Below, piece by piece: positions 48,775 through 57,399 of a stretch of DNA of 64,000 nucleotides (position 1 is the stretch's first letter; each line of letters opens with the position of its first letter). Location: assembly GCA_021298015.1 (NCBI GenBank), contig JAJTGY010000015.1:1-64000 (forward strand), written 5' to 3'. A model generated the notes under the pieces. It worked only from the letters and a program-made list of their open reading frames with translations. It was not told where the DNA came from and made no database searches. The stretch is from Flammeovirgaceae bacterium (GTDB taxonomy: Bacteria; Bacteroidota; Bacteroidia; Cytophagales; Cyclobacteriaceae). The translations under genes and the position numbers were made by a program.

Positions 48775-49830
48775 TCAGGTGTACTTCACATAATTCTCCC
48801 ACTTCGCCAGCACGTCCTGCATGTCCTGCGGCAACTCGGAATCAAACTGCATCCATTCCTTCGTAGCCGGGTGAACGAAGCCCAGCGTTTTGGCATGGAG
48901 CGCCTGACGGGGAATAATCTTGAAACAGTTTTCGACAAACTGTTTGTACTTCGTAAATACGGTACCCTTCACCACATCGCTGCCACCATACATCTCATCA
49001 TTGAACAACGGATGGCCAAGGTGTTTCATATGTGCCCGAATCTGATGCGTGCGCCCGGTTTCCAACTTGCATTCCACCAGCGATACATAGCGCAAATCGT
49101 TCAGGAGTTTGTAGTGGGTCACGGCATGACGCCCAAAGTCACCGTTCGGAAAAGCGACCGTAACCCTTCGGTCCTTCAGGCTGCGGCCCACCGGCACATT
49201 GATTGTTCCGGCTGGTGGATCCGGAACGCCCCAAACGAGGGCCTGATAGGTTCGCTCGATCGAATGATCAAAAAACTGCCGGGCAAGCGCAGTCATGGCC
49301 GCTTCCGTTTTCGCGATGACCAGCAGCCCGCTGGTGTCTTTATCGATTCGGTGCACCAAACCCGGACGGCCTTCGTTGCCCGGCATGTGCGGCAAACGTT
49401 GAAAATGATGCAGCAGCGCATTTACCACGGTGCCACTCCAGTTTTGGTAGGCCGGGTGTACCACCATGCCAGCCGGCTTGTTGATCACCAACAAATGGTC
49501 GTCCTCAAAAACGATATTGAGGGGAATATTCTCAGGCTTGACATCGGTATCGCGAGGCGGCTCGGGCAAGGCCACGACAATCACATCATTCGGATGCACC
49601 TTGTAATTGGGCTTTATGGCTTTTTCGTTCACCCGGACAAAACCCTCGTGAATACCCGCCTGAATTTTCGTGCGTGTTACGTTTGGCAGGCGGTCCATCA
49701 GGAACTTGTCGATGCGCACCAGGCTTTGACCCGGGTCAGCTACAATGCGGTGATGTTCGAACAACTCATCATCCACTTCCAGGTCTTCATCGGGTTCAGC
49801 CATACGCACAAAGGTAACGGGCTTCGGCAT
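48775..49830 (-). CDS. RluD-like 23S rRNA pseudouridine synthase
   Basis: 351 residues. An N-terminal S4 RNA-binding domain (RIDKFLMDRLPNVTRTKIQA, FVRVNEKAIKPNYKVHPND) precedes the catalytic domain with VINKPAGMVVHPAYQNW and LVHRIDKDTSGLLVIAKT, whose Asp is the nucleophile; GRTHQIRAHMKHLGHPLFND follows. RluD modifies helix 69 of 23S rRNA; RluA/C subtypes are not excluded. ATG 49830 opens MPKPVTFVRMAEPDED; M10 at 49803 is a possible later start. Confidence 0.9.
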   Translation of the reverse strand: MPKPVTFVRMAEPDEDLEVDDELFEHHRIVADPGQSLVRIDKFLMDRLPNVTRTKIQAGIHEGFVRVNEKAIKPNYKVHPNDVIVVALPEPPRDTDVKPENIPLNIVFEDDHLLVINKPAGMVVHPAYQNWSGTVVNALLHHFQRLPHMPGNEGRPGLVHRIDKDTSGLLVIAKTEAAMTALARQFFDHSIERTYQALVWGVPDPPAGTINVPVGRSLKDRRVTVAFPNGDFGRHAVTHYKLLNDLRYVSLVECKLETGRTHQIRAHMKHLGHPLFNDEMYGGSDVVKGTVFTKYKQFVENCFKIIPRQALHAKTLGFVHPATKEWMQFDSELPQDMQDVLAKWENYVKYT

Positions 49831-49890
49831 TCCGGCTTTTTTCCTTCATGAAATTTGCCAACTTGCGGCCCTCTTTTATTGACCAAACGA

Positions 49891-50754
49891 ATGCGTTTAA
49901 TCCTTTGGACCGCCCTGGCAGCCAGTTTACTATCCTGCCAAAAAAAAACGGGAACGAGCAATATTTTTGAACCAGGTGTGCAGCAGGGCCAGCCGGTGCC
50001 CAGCGAACTTGCCGAAGCTTCAGGTTTAGTGGCCAGTGCCAGCAATCCCGGCCTGCTGTGGACGCACAATGACAGCGGCAACCCCGCTGAGGTCTACCTC
50101 ATTTCGGCCGAAGGGGAGATCAAGATGACATGCCGCCTGAAGGGCATCACGAACCGCGACTGGGAAGACATTGCGCTCGGCACCGGGCCCGACTCCACCA
50201 AAACGTATGTGTATGTAGCCGACATTGGCGACAACCTGGCCCAGTATCCGGTAAAGATTTTGTACCGGTTTGAAGAACCCGTTTTTGACGCCCCTCAAAA
50301 AGACATTTCCAATTTTGACACCCTGTACATCAAACTGGATGATGGCGTGCGCGACACGGAGGCCTTGATGATAGACCCCATCGCCCACGGCATGTACATC
50401 CTCTCCAAACGCGAGGATAGCATTCACTTTTACAAGATTGATTATCCCTACGCGGCCGATACGCTCACGGGTCGCTTCCGCGTTAAGCTGCCGTTCAAAA
50501 ACATTTGCGCAGCCGACATCTCGGCTGATGGCAAAGAGGTGATCATCAAAGATTACGACAACATCTATTATTGGCAGCGCCCCGATGGCGGCCCCATCAG
50601 CAAGTTGTTACAAACGCCACCCACTCAGTTGGCCTATGTGCGCGAGCGCCAGGGCGAAGCCATTACGTTTGCCCGCGATGGCAGTGGATTTTATACGCTG
50701 AGCGAGAGTGTACCTGAGGAGCGGGCGTGGGTAGTGTTTTATAAGCGCAAGTAA
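49891..50754 (+). CDS. Lipoprotein with predicted beta-propeller-like fold
   Basis: 287 residues from ATG 49891. The leader RLILWTALAASLLSCQKK has a lipobox (SLLSC). The body has repeated strands typical of propeller domains: LWTHNDSGNPAEVYLISAEG, DWEDIALGTGPDSTKTYVYV, IGDNLAQYPVKILYRFEE, MYILSKREDSIHFYKI, DISADGKEVIIKDYDNIYYW, EAITFARDGSGFYTLSES. Proteins of this kind are annotated in Bacteroidota as hypothetical or PE-PGRS-like; no catalytic residue set is clear. It shares the short region upstream of the RluD-like gene. Confidence 0.75.
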   Translation: MRLILWTALAASLLSCQKKTGTSNIFEPGVQQGQPVPSELAEASGLVASASNPGLLWTHNDSGNPAEVYLISAEGEIKMTCRLKGITNRDWEDIALGTGPDSTKTYVYVADIGDNLAQYPVKILYRFEEPVFDAPQKDISNFDTLYIKLDDGVRDTEALMIDPIAHGMYILSKREDSIHFYKIDYPYAADTLTGRFRVKLPFKNICAADISADGKEVIIKDYDNIYYWQRPDGGPISKLLQTPPTQLAYVRERQGEAITFARDGSGFYTLSESVPEERAWVVFYKRK

Positions 50755-50766
50755 CAGCAACAAGAC

Positions 50767-51732
50767 CTACTTCTGCCGGGCCGAAACCTCGTCCGCATAC
50801 GCCTTCAAAGCATCCGCCTTTACGCTCAAAGCATTCAAGGAAGCAAACGCTTGCGTAAAGTAGCTGTCGATCTTCGCCTGCGTGAGTTCCCGTATTCCCA
50901 GTGATTCGTAGATGCCGGTCACCGCTTTGACCTTTTTCCGCTTATCGAACTTTTTGGCGGCCAGCCACTTCTGCAATTCCGCCTTCGGCTTGCCTTTGGC
51001 TAACGCCAGCGCCTTAATGAGTAAATACGTTTTTTTGTTGGCGATGATATCGCCACCCACCTGCTTGCCAAACTTTTTCTGATCGGCAAACACATCGAGC
51101 AGATCATCTTTCAATTGGAAGCCGATACCCATGTTGATGCCAAAATCATACAAGGCCTTTCGATCATCTTCGGGAGCATCGGCCAGCAGCGCACCTAACT
51201 CAAGACTGAAGCCCAACAACACTGCGGTCTTCAAGCGAATCATTTCCAGGTACTGCGGTTCCGAAACCCGCGCTTTGGTTTCAAACTCCATATCCCATTG
51301 CTGGCCTTCACACACTTCGGCAGCGGTGCGGTTAAACAGAGGCAGCACTTCGGTAAGCTGGTTTATGGGGATGTGCAACAACTGATCGTACACGCGCACG
51401 AGCATTACATCCCCGGAAAGAATGGCCGTGTTCACATTCCATTTCTCGTGCACCGTTGCTTTACCCCTGCGCAACGGGGCCTGGTCCATGATGTCATCGT
51501 GCATCAGGGTGAAATTATGAAAGGCCTCCACCGCAGCCGCTATCGGAATTACACGGCTGACATCTGTTTTATACAACGAGTAAGCAGCACACACCAACAT
51601 CGGCCGCATGCGCTTGCCGCCCAATTTCATGATGTACCGGATGGGCTCATAAAGGGAAGCCGGTGATTTGCCCCAGCTTTGCTTTGCCAGGTGCTGCTCC
51701 AACGAAATCAACCAGGAGTGGAATTGCGACAT
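50767..51732 (-). CDS. Polyprenyl (farnesyl/geranylgeranyl) diphosphate synthase
   Basis: 321 residues with the first aspartate-rich motif in FTLMHDDIMDQAPLRRGK, the second in GFQLKDDLLDVFAD, LGGKRMRPMLV near the N terminus and TAILSGDVMLVRVYDQLL. These condense isopentenyl diphosphate with allylic diphosphates. Residues before the first Asp motif set chain length: the FHNFTLMHDD pattern permits farnesyl to longer products, so exact product is open. Used for quinones and cell-wall carriers. Confidence 0.92.
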   Translation of the reverse strand: MSQFHSWLISLEQHLAKQSWGKSPASLYEPIRYIMKLGGKRMRPMLVCAAYSLYKTDVSRVIPIAAAVEAFHNFTLMHDDIMDQAPLRRGKATVHEKWNVNTAILSGDVMLVRVYDQLLHIPINQLTEVLPLFNRTAAEVCEGQQWDMEFETKARVSEPQYLEMIRLKTAVLLGFSLELGALLADAPEDDRKALYDFGINMGIGFQLKDDLLDVFADQKKFGKQVGGDIIANKKTYLLIKALALAKGKPKAELQKWLAAKKFDKRKKVKAVTGIYESLGIRELTQAKIDSYFTQAFASLNALSVKADALKAYADEVSARQK

Positions 51733-51790
51733 GAATAAAGTTTAATCGATGGCAAAATGGGGGATGTGCGTCAGGTACGCAACGGTACGA

Positions 51791-51937
51791 TTAACCACAG
51801 CCCAGATTTTTCTTTAAGTCACGCACAGGCAAACCGCCAAAGTCCCAGGTGTTGTCGTCCGCAACGGGAGGTTGAATGGGCTGCCCTTTTGCCGGTTTGA
51901 CTGGGCGAGGTTTCTTTTTTACGAACTTCTTTTTCAA
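51791..51937 (-). CDS. Small conserved protein (48 aa, NTWDFGGLP-type)
   Basis: A frame from TTG 51937 to TAA 51791, too short for usual thresholds, reads KKKFVKKKPRPVKPAKGQPI, then VADDNTWDFGGLPVRDLKKN and ends LGCG. Basic N-terminal half, then a WDFGGLP patch and a C-terminal Cys. Similar endings recur in short Bacteroidota proteins. There is no ATG, and the start is limited by a TGA four codons upstream. Bases 51733-51790 and 51938-52038 hold nothing else visible. Confidence 0.55.
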   Translation of the reverse strand: MKKKFVKKKPRPVKPAKGQPIQPPVADDNTWDFGGLPVRDLKKNLGCG

Positions 51938-52038
51938 AAGGAAAAATCAAAAAACAAGAATACAACAAATGACCGAAGTCTTTGGTTAGCACTGGCCGCC
52001 CGTCTATCTTGCGCTGTTTAAAATCGGTCTAAATAAGC

Positions 52039-52269
52039 TTGCAAAAACTTAAAAATGTGGCAGAAATGGCCCCCGGGGAAACCGCGGTGATTGCCGGGTT
52101 CCACGATGAGGAGCTATCGGTTAAACTGCTGGAAATGGGCTTTCTTCCCGGGTCATCGGTGCGCTTTAACTACGCGGCCCCCCTGGGCGATCCGGTTTGT
52201 GTCACCATTTCAGGCTTTGATCTTTCGCTGCGCGTGAGCGAGGCGGCCACCATTGCAATCCTCCGGTAA
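52039..52269 (+). CDS. feoA: FeoA ferrous iron transport SH3-like protein
   Basis: 76 residues from TTG 52039, the only start giving the family length. It is a small SH3-like barrel: MAPGETAVIAGFHDEEL, KLLEMGFLPGSSVRFNY, APLGDPVCVTISGFDLSL and a final hydrophobic RVSEAATIAIL. FeoA supports FeoB in Fe2+ uptake, probably by direct contact. The feoB ATG is one base after its stop. Confidence 0.85.
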   Translation: MQKLKNVAEMAPGETAVIAGFHDEELSVKLLEMGFLPGSSVRFNYAAPLGDPVCVTISGFDLSLRVSEAATIAILR

Positions 52270-52270
52270 C

Positions 52271-54385
52271 ATGGCGCAGTCACCCCACCTTCGCATCGCG
52301 CTGGCCGGCAAACCCAATTCCGGTAAATCGTCACTGTTCAATCAACTCACGGGACTCAACCAAAAGACCGGCAACTTCCCCGGAGTTACAGTAGATAAGC
52401 ACATTGGCTATTGCCAACTCAACGCCACTACCCGCGCGCAAATTATTGACCTGCCGGGCACGTTCAGTATTTATCCGCGCACACTGGATGAAAAAATTGT
52501 ATCGGAAATACTGGTGGATGCTACAGGCGAAAACTACCCGGACCGCGTAGTGTTGGTAGCCGATGCAACCAATCTCAAAAACTGTTTTCTCCTGCTTACG
52601 CAGATGGTGGATTTACAAATCCCCACGATACTGGCGCTCAACATGGTGGATCTGGCGGCCCAGGCGGGCATGGAGTTCGACATCGCCCAGTTGCAAAAGC
52701 AACTGGATGTGCCGGTGGTGATGATTAACGCGCGCACCGGTTCCGGCTTGGATGAACTGAAAGAAAAAATGGCGGCTCCGCTGCCGAAATCCTCGCTTCA
52801 TGTATATGAGCCGGATGCCGAATTGGTCCCCATTTTGGACAAGATCCAGGCAGAATTACACTTGAAGTCGCGCCACGCAGCGTTTATCGTGCTGCAGCAG
52901 TGGAATCAAATGAATTTTCTTCCGGACCCGAAGAAAAAAGAACTGCAACAACTGGCTCACGATATCCGGTTTTTTCCGGCCAAGTATCAAGGGGCCGAAA
53001 CCGTGCAGCGCTATGGTTTCATTCAGGGTGTGCTTAACGCGGTTACGAGCAAAGTGGCCGACAAGGAGTGGAAGGAAAACACCTACCTGCTTGATCGCAT
53101 CCTCACGCACAAGATCTGGGGCTATTTGATCTTCCTGTTCATACTGTTCAGCATTTTTCAATCCATCTTCCTTATTGCCCAGGTCCCTATGGATTGGATC
53201 GACCAAGGCTTTGCTAATCTGAGTAGCTACCTCTCCGGTGTTTTTCCGGACGGGCCATTTTTTGATCTGATCACGCAGGGCATTGTACCCGGCATTGGCG
53301 GCATTGTCATCTTCATTCCGCAAATTGCCATTCTGTTTGCGTTCATTTCCATCCTCGAAGAAACCGGCTACATGGCGCGTGTGGTTTTTCTCATGGACAA
53401 AATCATGCGCAAGTTCGGGCTCAACGGAAAGAGTGTGGTGCCGTTGATTTCCGGCTGGGCCTGCGCCATTCCCGCCATCATGGCCACCCGCACCATCGAT
53501 AACTGGAAGGACCGGCTGATCACCATTTTTGTAACCCCCTTCATGAGTTGCTCCGCCCGCCTGCCGGTGTTTGCCATCATGGTAGGGCTTGTCGTGCCTG
53601 CCAATAATTTACTTTGGTTCATCAATCTTCAAGGCATTGCCCTGATGGGTCTCTACTTGCTCGGTTTTGTGGCCGCCATTGGAACGGCCCTGGTCATGAA
53701 AATGTGGGTAAAGACAACCGAAAAAAGCTATCTGCTGATGGAAATGCCCACCTACCGAACCCCCAAGTGGAGCAATGTTGGCTACACGATTCTGGAGAAA
53801 ACGAACGCGTTTGTGTTCGAGGCGGGTAAAGTCATTCTGGCCATCTCGATTGTGCTGTGGGTGTTGGCGAGTTACGGCCCCGGTGATGCCATGCAACAAG
53901 CCGAACAGCGTGTGACCGCACAAGCTCAGCAAAACAATTGGAGTGCTGAAGATACTGAGCGGGTGCTCGCGGCTGAGCAACTCGAAAATTCCTATGCCGG
54001 CAAGCTGGGCAAGTTCATCGAGCCCGCCATTCGCCCGTTGGGTTACGATTGGAAAATCGGCATCGCCCTGATCACCTCCTTTGCAGCGCGCGAAGTATTC
54101 GTTGGTACGGTATCAACTATCTACAGCATCGGCAGCACGGACGATACGGCAACGGTGAAAGGTCGTTTAAAAGCCGAAGTAAATCCCGAGACGGGCGGAC
54201 CACGTTTTACTCCCGCTGTGGGCTTTTCATTACTGATCTTTTATACCTTCGCCATGCAGTGCATGAGTACGCTGGCCATCGTCAGGCGCGAGACCAAAGG
54301 CTGGAAATGGCCCGCGATTCAGCTCGCGTATATGACCGGCCTCGCTTATCTGTCGGCTTTGGCTGTTTATCAACTGATGGCCTGA
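52271..54385 (+). CDS. feoB: Ferrous iron transporter FeoB
   Basis: 704 residues from ATG 52271. An N-terminal G domain has G1 AGKPNSGKSS, G3 DLPGTFS and G4 LNMVD; G2 is the NFPGVTVDKHIG region. A helical spacer leads to the membrane domain with repeated halves: FIPQIAILFAFISILEETGYMA region (with Gly-Tyr-Met-Ala), SGWACAIPAIMATRTI containing the conserved Cys, and FVTPFMSCSARLPVFAIMVG, again with Cys. These are features of FeoB that bind Fe2+. It imports ferrous iron using GTP. No FeoC follows. Confidence 0.93.
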   Translation: MAQSPHLRIALAGKPNSGKSSLFNQLTGLNQKTGNFPGVTVDKHIGYCQLNATTRAQIIDLPGTFSIYPRTLDEKIVSEILVDATGENYPDRVVLVADATNLKNCFLLLTQMVDLQIPTILALNMVDLAAQAGMEFDIAQLQKQLDVPVVMINARTGSGLDELKEKMAAPLPKSSLHVYEPDAELVPILDKIQAELHLKSRHAAFIVLQQWNQMNFLPDPKKKELQQLAHDIRFFPAKYQGAETVQRYGFIQGVLNAVTSKVADKEWKENTYLLDRILTHKIWGYLIFLFILFSIFQSIFLIAQVPMDWIDQGFANLSSYLSGVFPDGPFFDLITQGIVPGIGGIVIFIPQIAILFAFISILEETGYMARVVFLMDKIMRKFGLNGKSVVPLISGWACAIPAIMATRTIDNWKDRLITIFVTPFMSCSARLPVFAIMVGLVVPANNLLWFINLQGIALMGLYLLGFVAAIGTALVMKMWVKTTEKSYLLMEMPTYRTPKWSNVGYTILEKTNAFVFEAGKVILAISIVLWVLASYGPGDAMQQAEQRVTAQAQQNNWSAEDTERVLAAEQLENSYAGKLGKFIEPAIRPLGYDWKIGIALITSFAAREVFVGTVSTIYSIGSTDDTATVKGRLKAEVNPETGGPRFTPAVGFSLLIFYTFAMQCMSTLAIVRRETKGWKWPAIQLAYMTGLAYLSALAVYQLMA

Positions 54386-54396
54386 GGCAAAATCCG

Positions 54397-54404
54397 TATT
54401 TTTG
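54397..54404 (+). promoter_or_regulatory. -7 promoter box (TATTTTTG) of purK
   Basis: TAnnTTTG match 9 bases before ATG 54414, just after the feoB stop. Confidence 0.45.
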
Positions 54405-54413
54405 CCGCTCTAC

Positions 54414-55544
54414 ATGGGCATTCAGCAACAGAAGCTAGGCGTTTTGGGTGGCGGGCAGTTGGGCCGCATGCTCCTTCAGGCGGGTCTCGATCTCAATATT
54501 CAATTTTCAGTACTTGACCCAGATGCCCAGGCCCCGTGCCATACCCTCGCCCCATTTACGCAGGGTAAACTCACCGACTTTGACACCGTGATGGCATTTG
54601 GCCACGGTTGCGATATCATCACCATTGAGATTGAAAACGTAAACACCCGGGCGTTGCGCGAACTTGAGAAGATAGGCAAAAAGGTTTTTCCGCAACCCCA
54701 TCTGATTGAACTCATCCAGGACAAGCGCACACAAAAAGAATTTTACCGCACCCACCACATTCCAACTGCCGAATTTGTGCTCGTGGAAAATCGCGCGGAC
54801 GTGCAACGGCATAGCGCCTTTTTGCCAGCCGTGAACAAGCTCGGCAAAGAAGGCTATGACGGTCGTGGCGTGCAGATGTTGCGCACAGCGGCCGACCTTG
54901 ACAAAGCCTTTGACAAGCCCGGCCTGCTGGAAAGACTCATCGACTTTGACCAAGAGATTGCCGTAATAGCCGCGCGAAACGAAAAGGGCGAAGTCGCCAC
55001 CTTTCCGGCCGTAGAAATGGTTTTTCACCCGGAGCACAACCTGGTCGAATATCTCTATTCACCGGCATCCAGTTCGTTAGCCATCGCGCAGCAGGCCGAT
55101 CAGGTTGCACGCAGGCTGGTGGAGCAATTGCAGTTGGTGGGGTTATTAGCCGTAGAGATGTTCGTAACCAAAGGCGGACAAGTGCTGGTGAACGAAGTGG
55201 CTCCGCGCCCGCACAACAGCGGGCATCACACCATCGAGGCTAACGTGACCTCCCAATACGAGCAGCATCTGCGTGCCCTTTTCAACCTGCCGCTGGGCGA
55301 TACGCGTATCGTGCAACCCAGTGCTATGGTTAACCTGTTGGGTGAGGCTGGCTTCGAAGGGCCGGCCAAATATGAAGGTTTAGAGGCGGTGATGAAAGAA
55401 TCCGGTGTGCATGTGCATCTCTACGGAAAGAAGAATACCAAACCCTTACGCAAGATGGGCCACGTAACCCTTACGGGGCAGCATGTGGAAGAGTTGAAAA
55501 CAAAAGTTGAGTTTGTCAAACGAACATTAAAAGTGGTAGCATGA
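54414..55544 (+). CDS. purK: 5-(carboxyamino)imidazole ribonucleotide synthase PurK
   Basis: 376 residues from ATG 54414. ATP-grasp fold: KLGVLGGGQLGRMLLQAGLD, EIENVNTRALRELEKIGKKV, VNKLGKEGYDGRGVQML (biotin-carboxylase-like glycine-rich loop), FDQEIAVIAARNEKGEVATF and NEVAPRPHNSGHHTIEA (metal and AIR site). It carboxylates AIR with bicarbonate and ATP in purine synthesis. It overlaps purE by four bases (ATGA), so both enzymes are made from one message. Confidence 0.94.
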   Translation: MGIQQQKLGVLGGGQLGRMLLQAGLDLNIQFSVLDPDAQAPCHTLAPFTQGKLTDFDTVMAFGHGCDIITIEIENVNTRALRELEKIGKKVFPQPHLIELIQDKRTQKEFYRTHHIPTAEFVLVENRADVQRHSAFLPAVNKLGKEGYDGRGVQMLRTAADLDKAFDKPGLLERLIDFDQEIAVIAARNEKGEVATFPAVEMVFHPEHNLVEYLYSPASSSLAIAQQADQVARRLVEQLQLVGLLAVEMFVTKGGQVLVNEVAPRPHNSGHHTIEANVTSQYEQHLRALFNLPLGDTRIVQPSAMVNLLGEAGFEGPAKYEGLEAVMKESGVHVHLYGKKNTKPLRKMGHVTLTGQHVEELKTKVEFVKRTLKVVA

Positions 55545-56050
55545 GCAAACCCGTCATTGGCATTATCATGGGCAGCCAGTCCGACCTCGCGGTGATGCGC
55601 GAAGCAGCCGAGTTCCTCGAGGACATGAAAATTCCGTTTGAGTTGACGGTGGTATCGGCACACCGCACACCGCAACGGATGGTCGAGTACGCTACTTCGG
55701 CCCGCGCGCGCGGCCTGCGCGCTATTGTGGCGGGTGCCGGTGGTGCAGCTCACTTGCCCGGTATGGTAGCCTCGCTGACGTCACTGCCGATTATTGGTGT
55801 ACCCATCAAGTCATCCAACTCCATTGACGGTTGGGATTCCGTGTTGTCCATCCTCCAAATGCCCTCTGGTGTGCCGGTAGCCACCGTGGCGCTGAACGGA
55901 GCCCGAAATGCCGGCATCCTGGCAGCCCAAATTATTGGCGCCACCGACAAGAAAGTTGGCGCCAGGCTGGACGCCTTCAAAAACGAGTTAAAAACGAAAG
56001 TAGAGGCCTCGGTGGCCACCTTGCGCAAAAAGGGCTGGAAGTCAGCTTAA
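55541..56050 (+). CDS. purE: N5-CAIR mutase PurE
   Basis: 169 residues, class I PurE: GIIMGSQSDLAVMREAAEFL, LTVVSAHRTPQRMVEYATSA with the catalytic His, AIVAGAGGAAHLPGMVASL and GVPIKSSNSIDGWDSVLSIL. It moves the carboxyl group from N5-CAIR to C4. Its ATG is within the purK stop codon region. Confidence 0.95.
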   Translation: MSKPVIGIIMGSQSDLAVMREAAEFLEDMKIPFELTVVSAHRTPQRMVEYATSARARGLRAIVAGAGGAAHLPGMVASLTSLPIIGVPIKSSNSIDGWDSVLSILQMPSGVPVATVALNGARNAGILAAQIIGATDKKVGARLDAFKNELKTKVEASVATLRKKGWKSA

Positions 56051-56115
56051 CGTTGGCTTTGCTCCTGCCCTGATTATTCTGTACCTTCTCGGCCTATTAG
56101 ACGAGGAACATCACC

Positions 56116-57381
56116 ATGCTAAGGCCTGGGCAGAAAGGTTGGTTACAGGACTACCTTGAGTTTCGCAAGGAGCTTTTGCGCGACTTAACGGGTGCTACCC
56201 GGCACGCAGCCCATCCCGACCAGTCCCTCTATCGCATTATACAGCCCACCGGCCTCATGTACGGTCAGACGGTTGAAGTTGATCTGCCCGATGCCAAACA
56301 ATGGGATGAAAAGGACCGAATGAAAATTCTGTTGGCCGAGAGCCTGATCAGCGCCTCTCTGCTTTACCACGAGAAGCCCGTCAAAGACCCCGGAGAGCTC
56401 TCGCACGCGATCATGAAAAGCCTCGAACACGTAGGCAATTTTTACAATCATGTTTTTCCTGAGCTGGCCACCCCGACCAAGACACTTTTTGGCCGCAAGA
56501 AAACCCCGCTCGAGATTGCCGAGAAGATTCTCGACAAAAGGATTGAACACGCGAGCGAGTACAGCGGAAACTTCTGGACGCAGTTCTTCCACAACAGTCT
56601 GCTCTTTTTGGATATCTTCATCTTCGGTCAGTGGATTCATACCAATGCCGACCGCATTATGTCAGACTTTTTCAAATACGAGCGCGAGGAGTTACGCTTT
56701 TCAGTCGTTAAAGTGATTGCCGCTGCGGCTCACGCCAATAAATCCATCGAGTACGAGGAGCGTAAGCTTTTCGAATTGTTTCAGCAAAGTGCCGGGCTAC
56801 CGCCTGATCGGAAAAAAGAGGCATTAATGATCTTTGAGAAGGGGGTTAGCCTGGAAGATATCAACCTACCCACAAACAATTCCTGGATACTGAAGAAGTA
56901 TTTTCTGGAAATGGCCATCCTGACGGTTTGGGCCGATAAGAAAGTGGAGGCGCCCGAGCAAAATTTTTTGCAGGACTTCAGTCGCTATCTCGATTTTCAT
57001 GCCGATGACCTGGAAAACAGCCAGTTGGCCGTAGAGGGATTTGTACTGGAACACTGGGAGCAATTGAGCTCGTTACAGAACAAACTCGACTACGACACCA
57101 TGAGCCAGCACTTCCTCAAGCGGCTCGCACACGTGGCCGAGCAAAACAAATTGAAGTTGGTACGCGAAGTAAAAGGCAGCGAGGAACTGGTGGGATTACT
57201 CAAAAAAGCCCGATCGCAAGAACTTGATGAAGCGGAAAAAAATCGCCTGCATGAATTGCTCATGGTTGTACTCAAGGCCATTCCCACCTTCGTGCTCGTA
57301 TCCTTGCCGCAACATTTTTTAACACTGCCTATGCTGATGCAGATACTGCCGAAAAACTTCTTCCAGGAAGTAAACAGTTAA
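56116..57381 (+). CDS. LETM1-related protein with TerB-like segment
   Basis: 421 residues. The C-terminal KAIPTFVLVSLPQHFLTLPM, then MQILPKNFF resembles the ribosome-binding/LETM1 domain, in which Pro-rich helices follow a helical bundle. The middle (VIAAAAHANKSIEYEERKLFE, then ILTVWADKKVEAPEQNFL) is a TerB-like pair of helical repeats. The N-terminal half includes YSGNFWTQFFHNSLLFLDI. Such proteins in Bacteroidota have been called LETM1-related and associated with biofilm; no mechanism is known. It follows purE by 65 bases and may share its transcript. Confidence 0.7.
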   Translation: MLRPGQKGWLQDYLEFRKELLRDLTGATRHAAHPDQSLYRIIQPTGLMYGQTVEVDLPDAKQWDEKDRMKILLAESLISASLLYHEKPVKDPGELSHAIMKSLEHVGNFYNHVFPELATPTKTLFGRKKTPLEIAEKILDKRIEHASEYSGNFWTQFFHNSLLFLDIFIFGQWIHTNADRIMSDFFKYEREELRFSVVKVIAAAAHANKSIEYEERKLFELFQQSAGLPPDRKKEALMIFEKGVSLEDINLPTNNSWILKKYFLEMAILTVWADKKVEAPEQNFLQDFSRYLDFHADDLENSQLAVEGFVLEHWEQLSSLQNKLDYDTMSQHFLKRLAHVAEQNKLKLVREVKGSEELVGLLKKARSQELDEAEKNRLHELLMVVLKAIPTFVLVSLPQHFLTLPMLMQILPKNFFQEVNS

Positions 57382-57399
57382 CCCGCCTCAGCCGGCATG

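Noticed and set aside
48721-49851. 376-codon plus-strand frame opposite the pseudouridine synthase
   Set aside because: The minus strand has S4 and HRIDKDTSG motifs in full; the plus frame is antisense.
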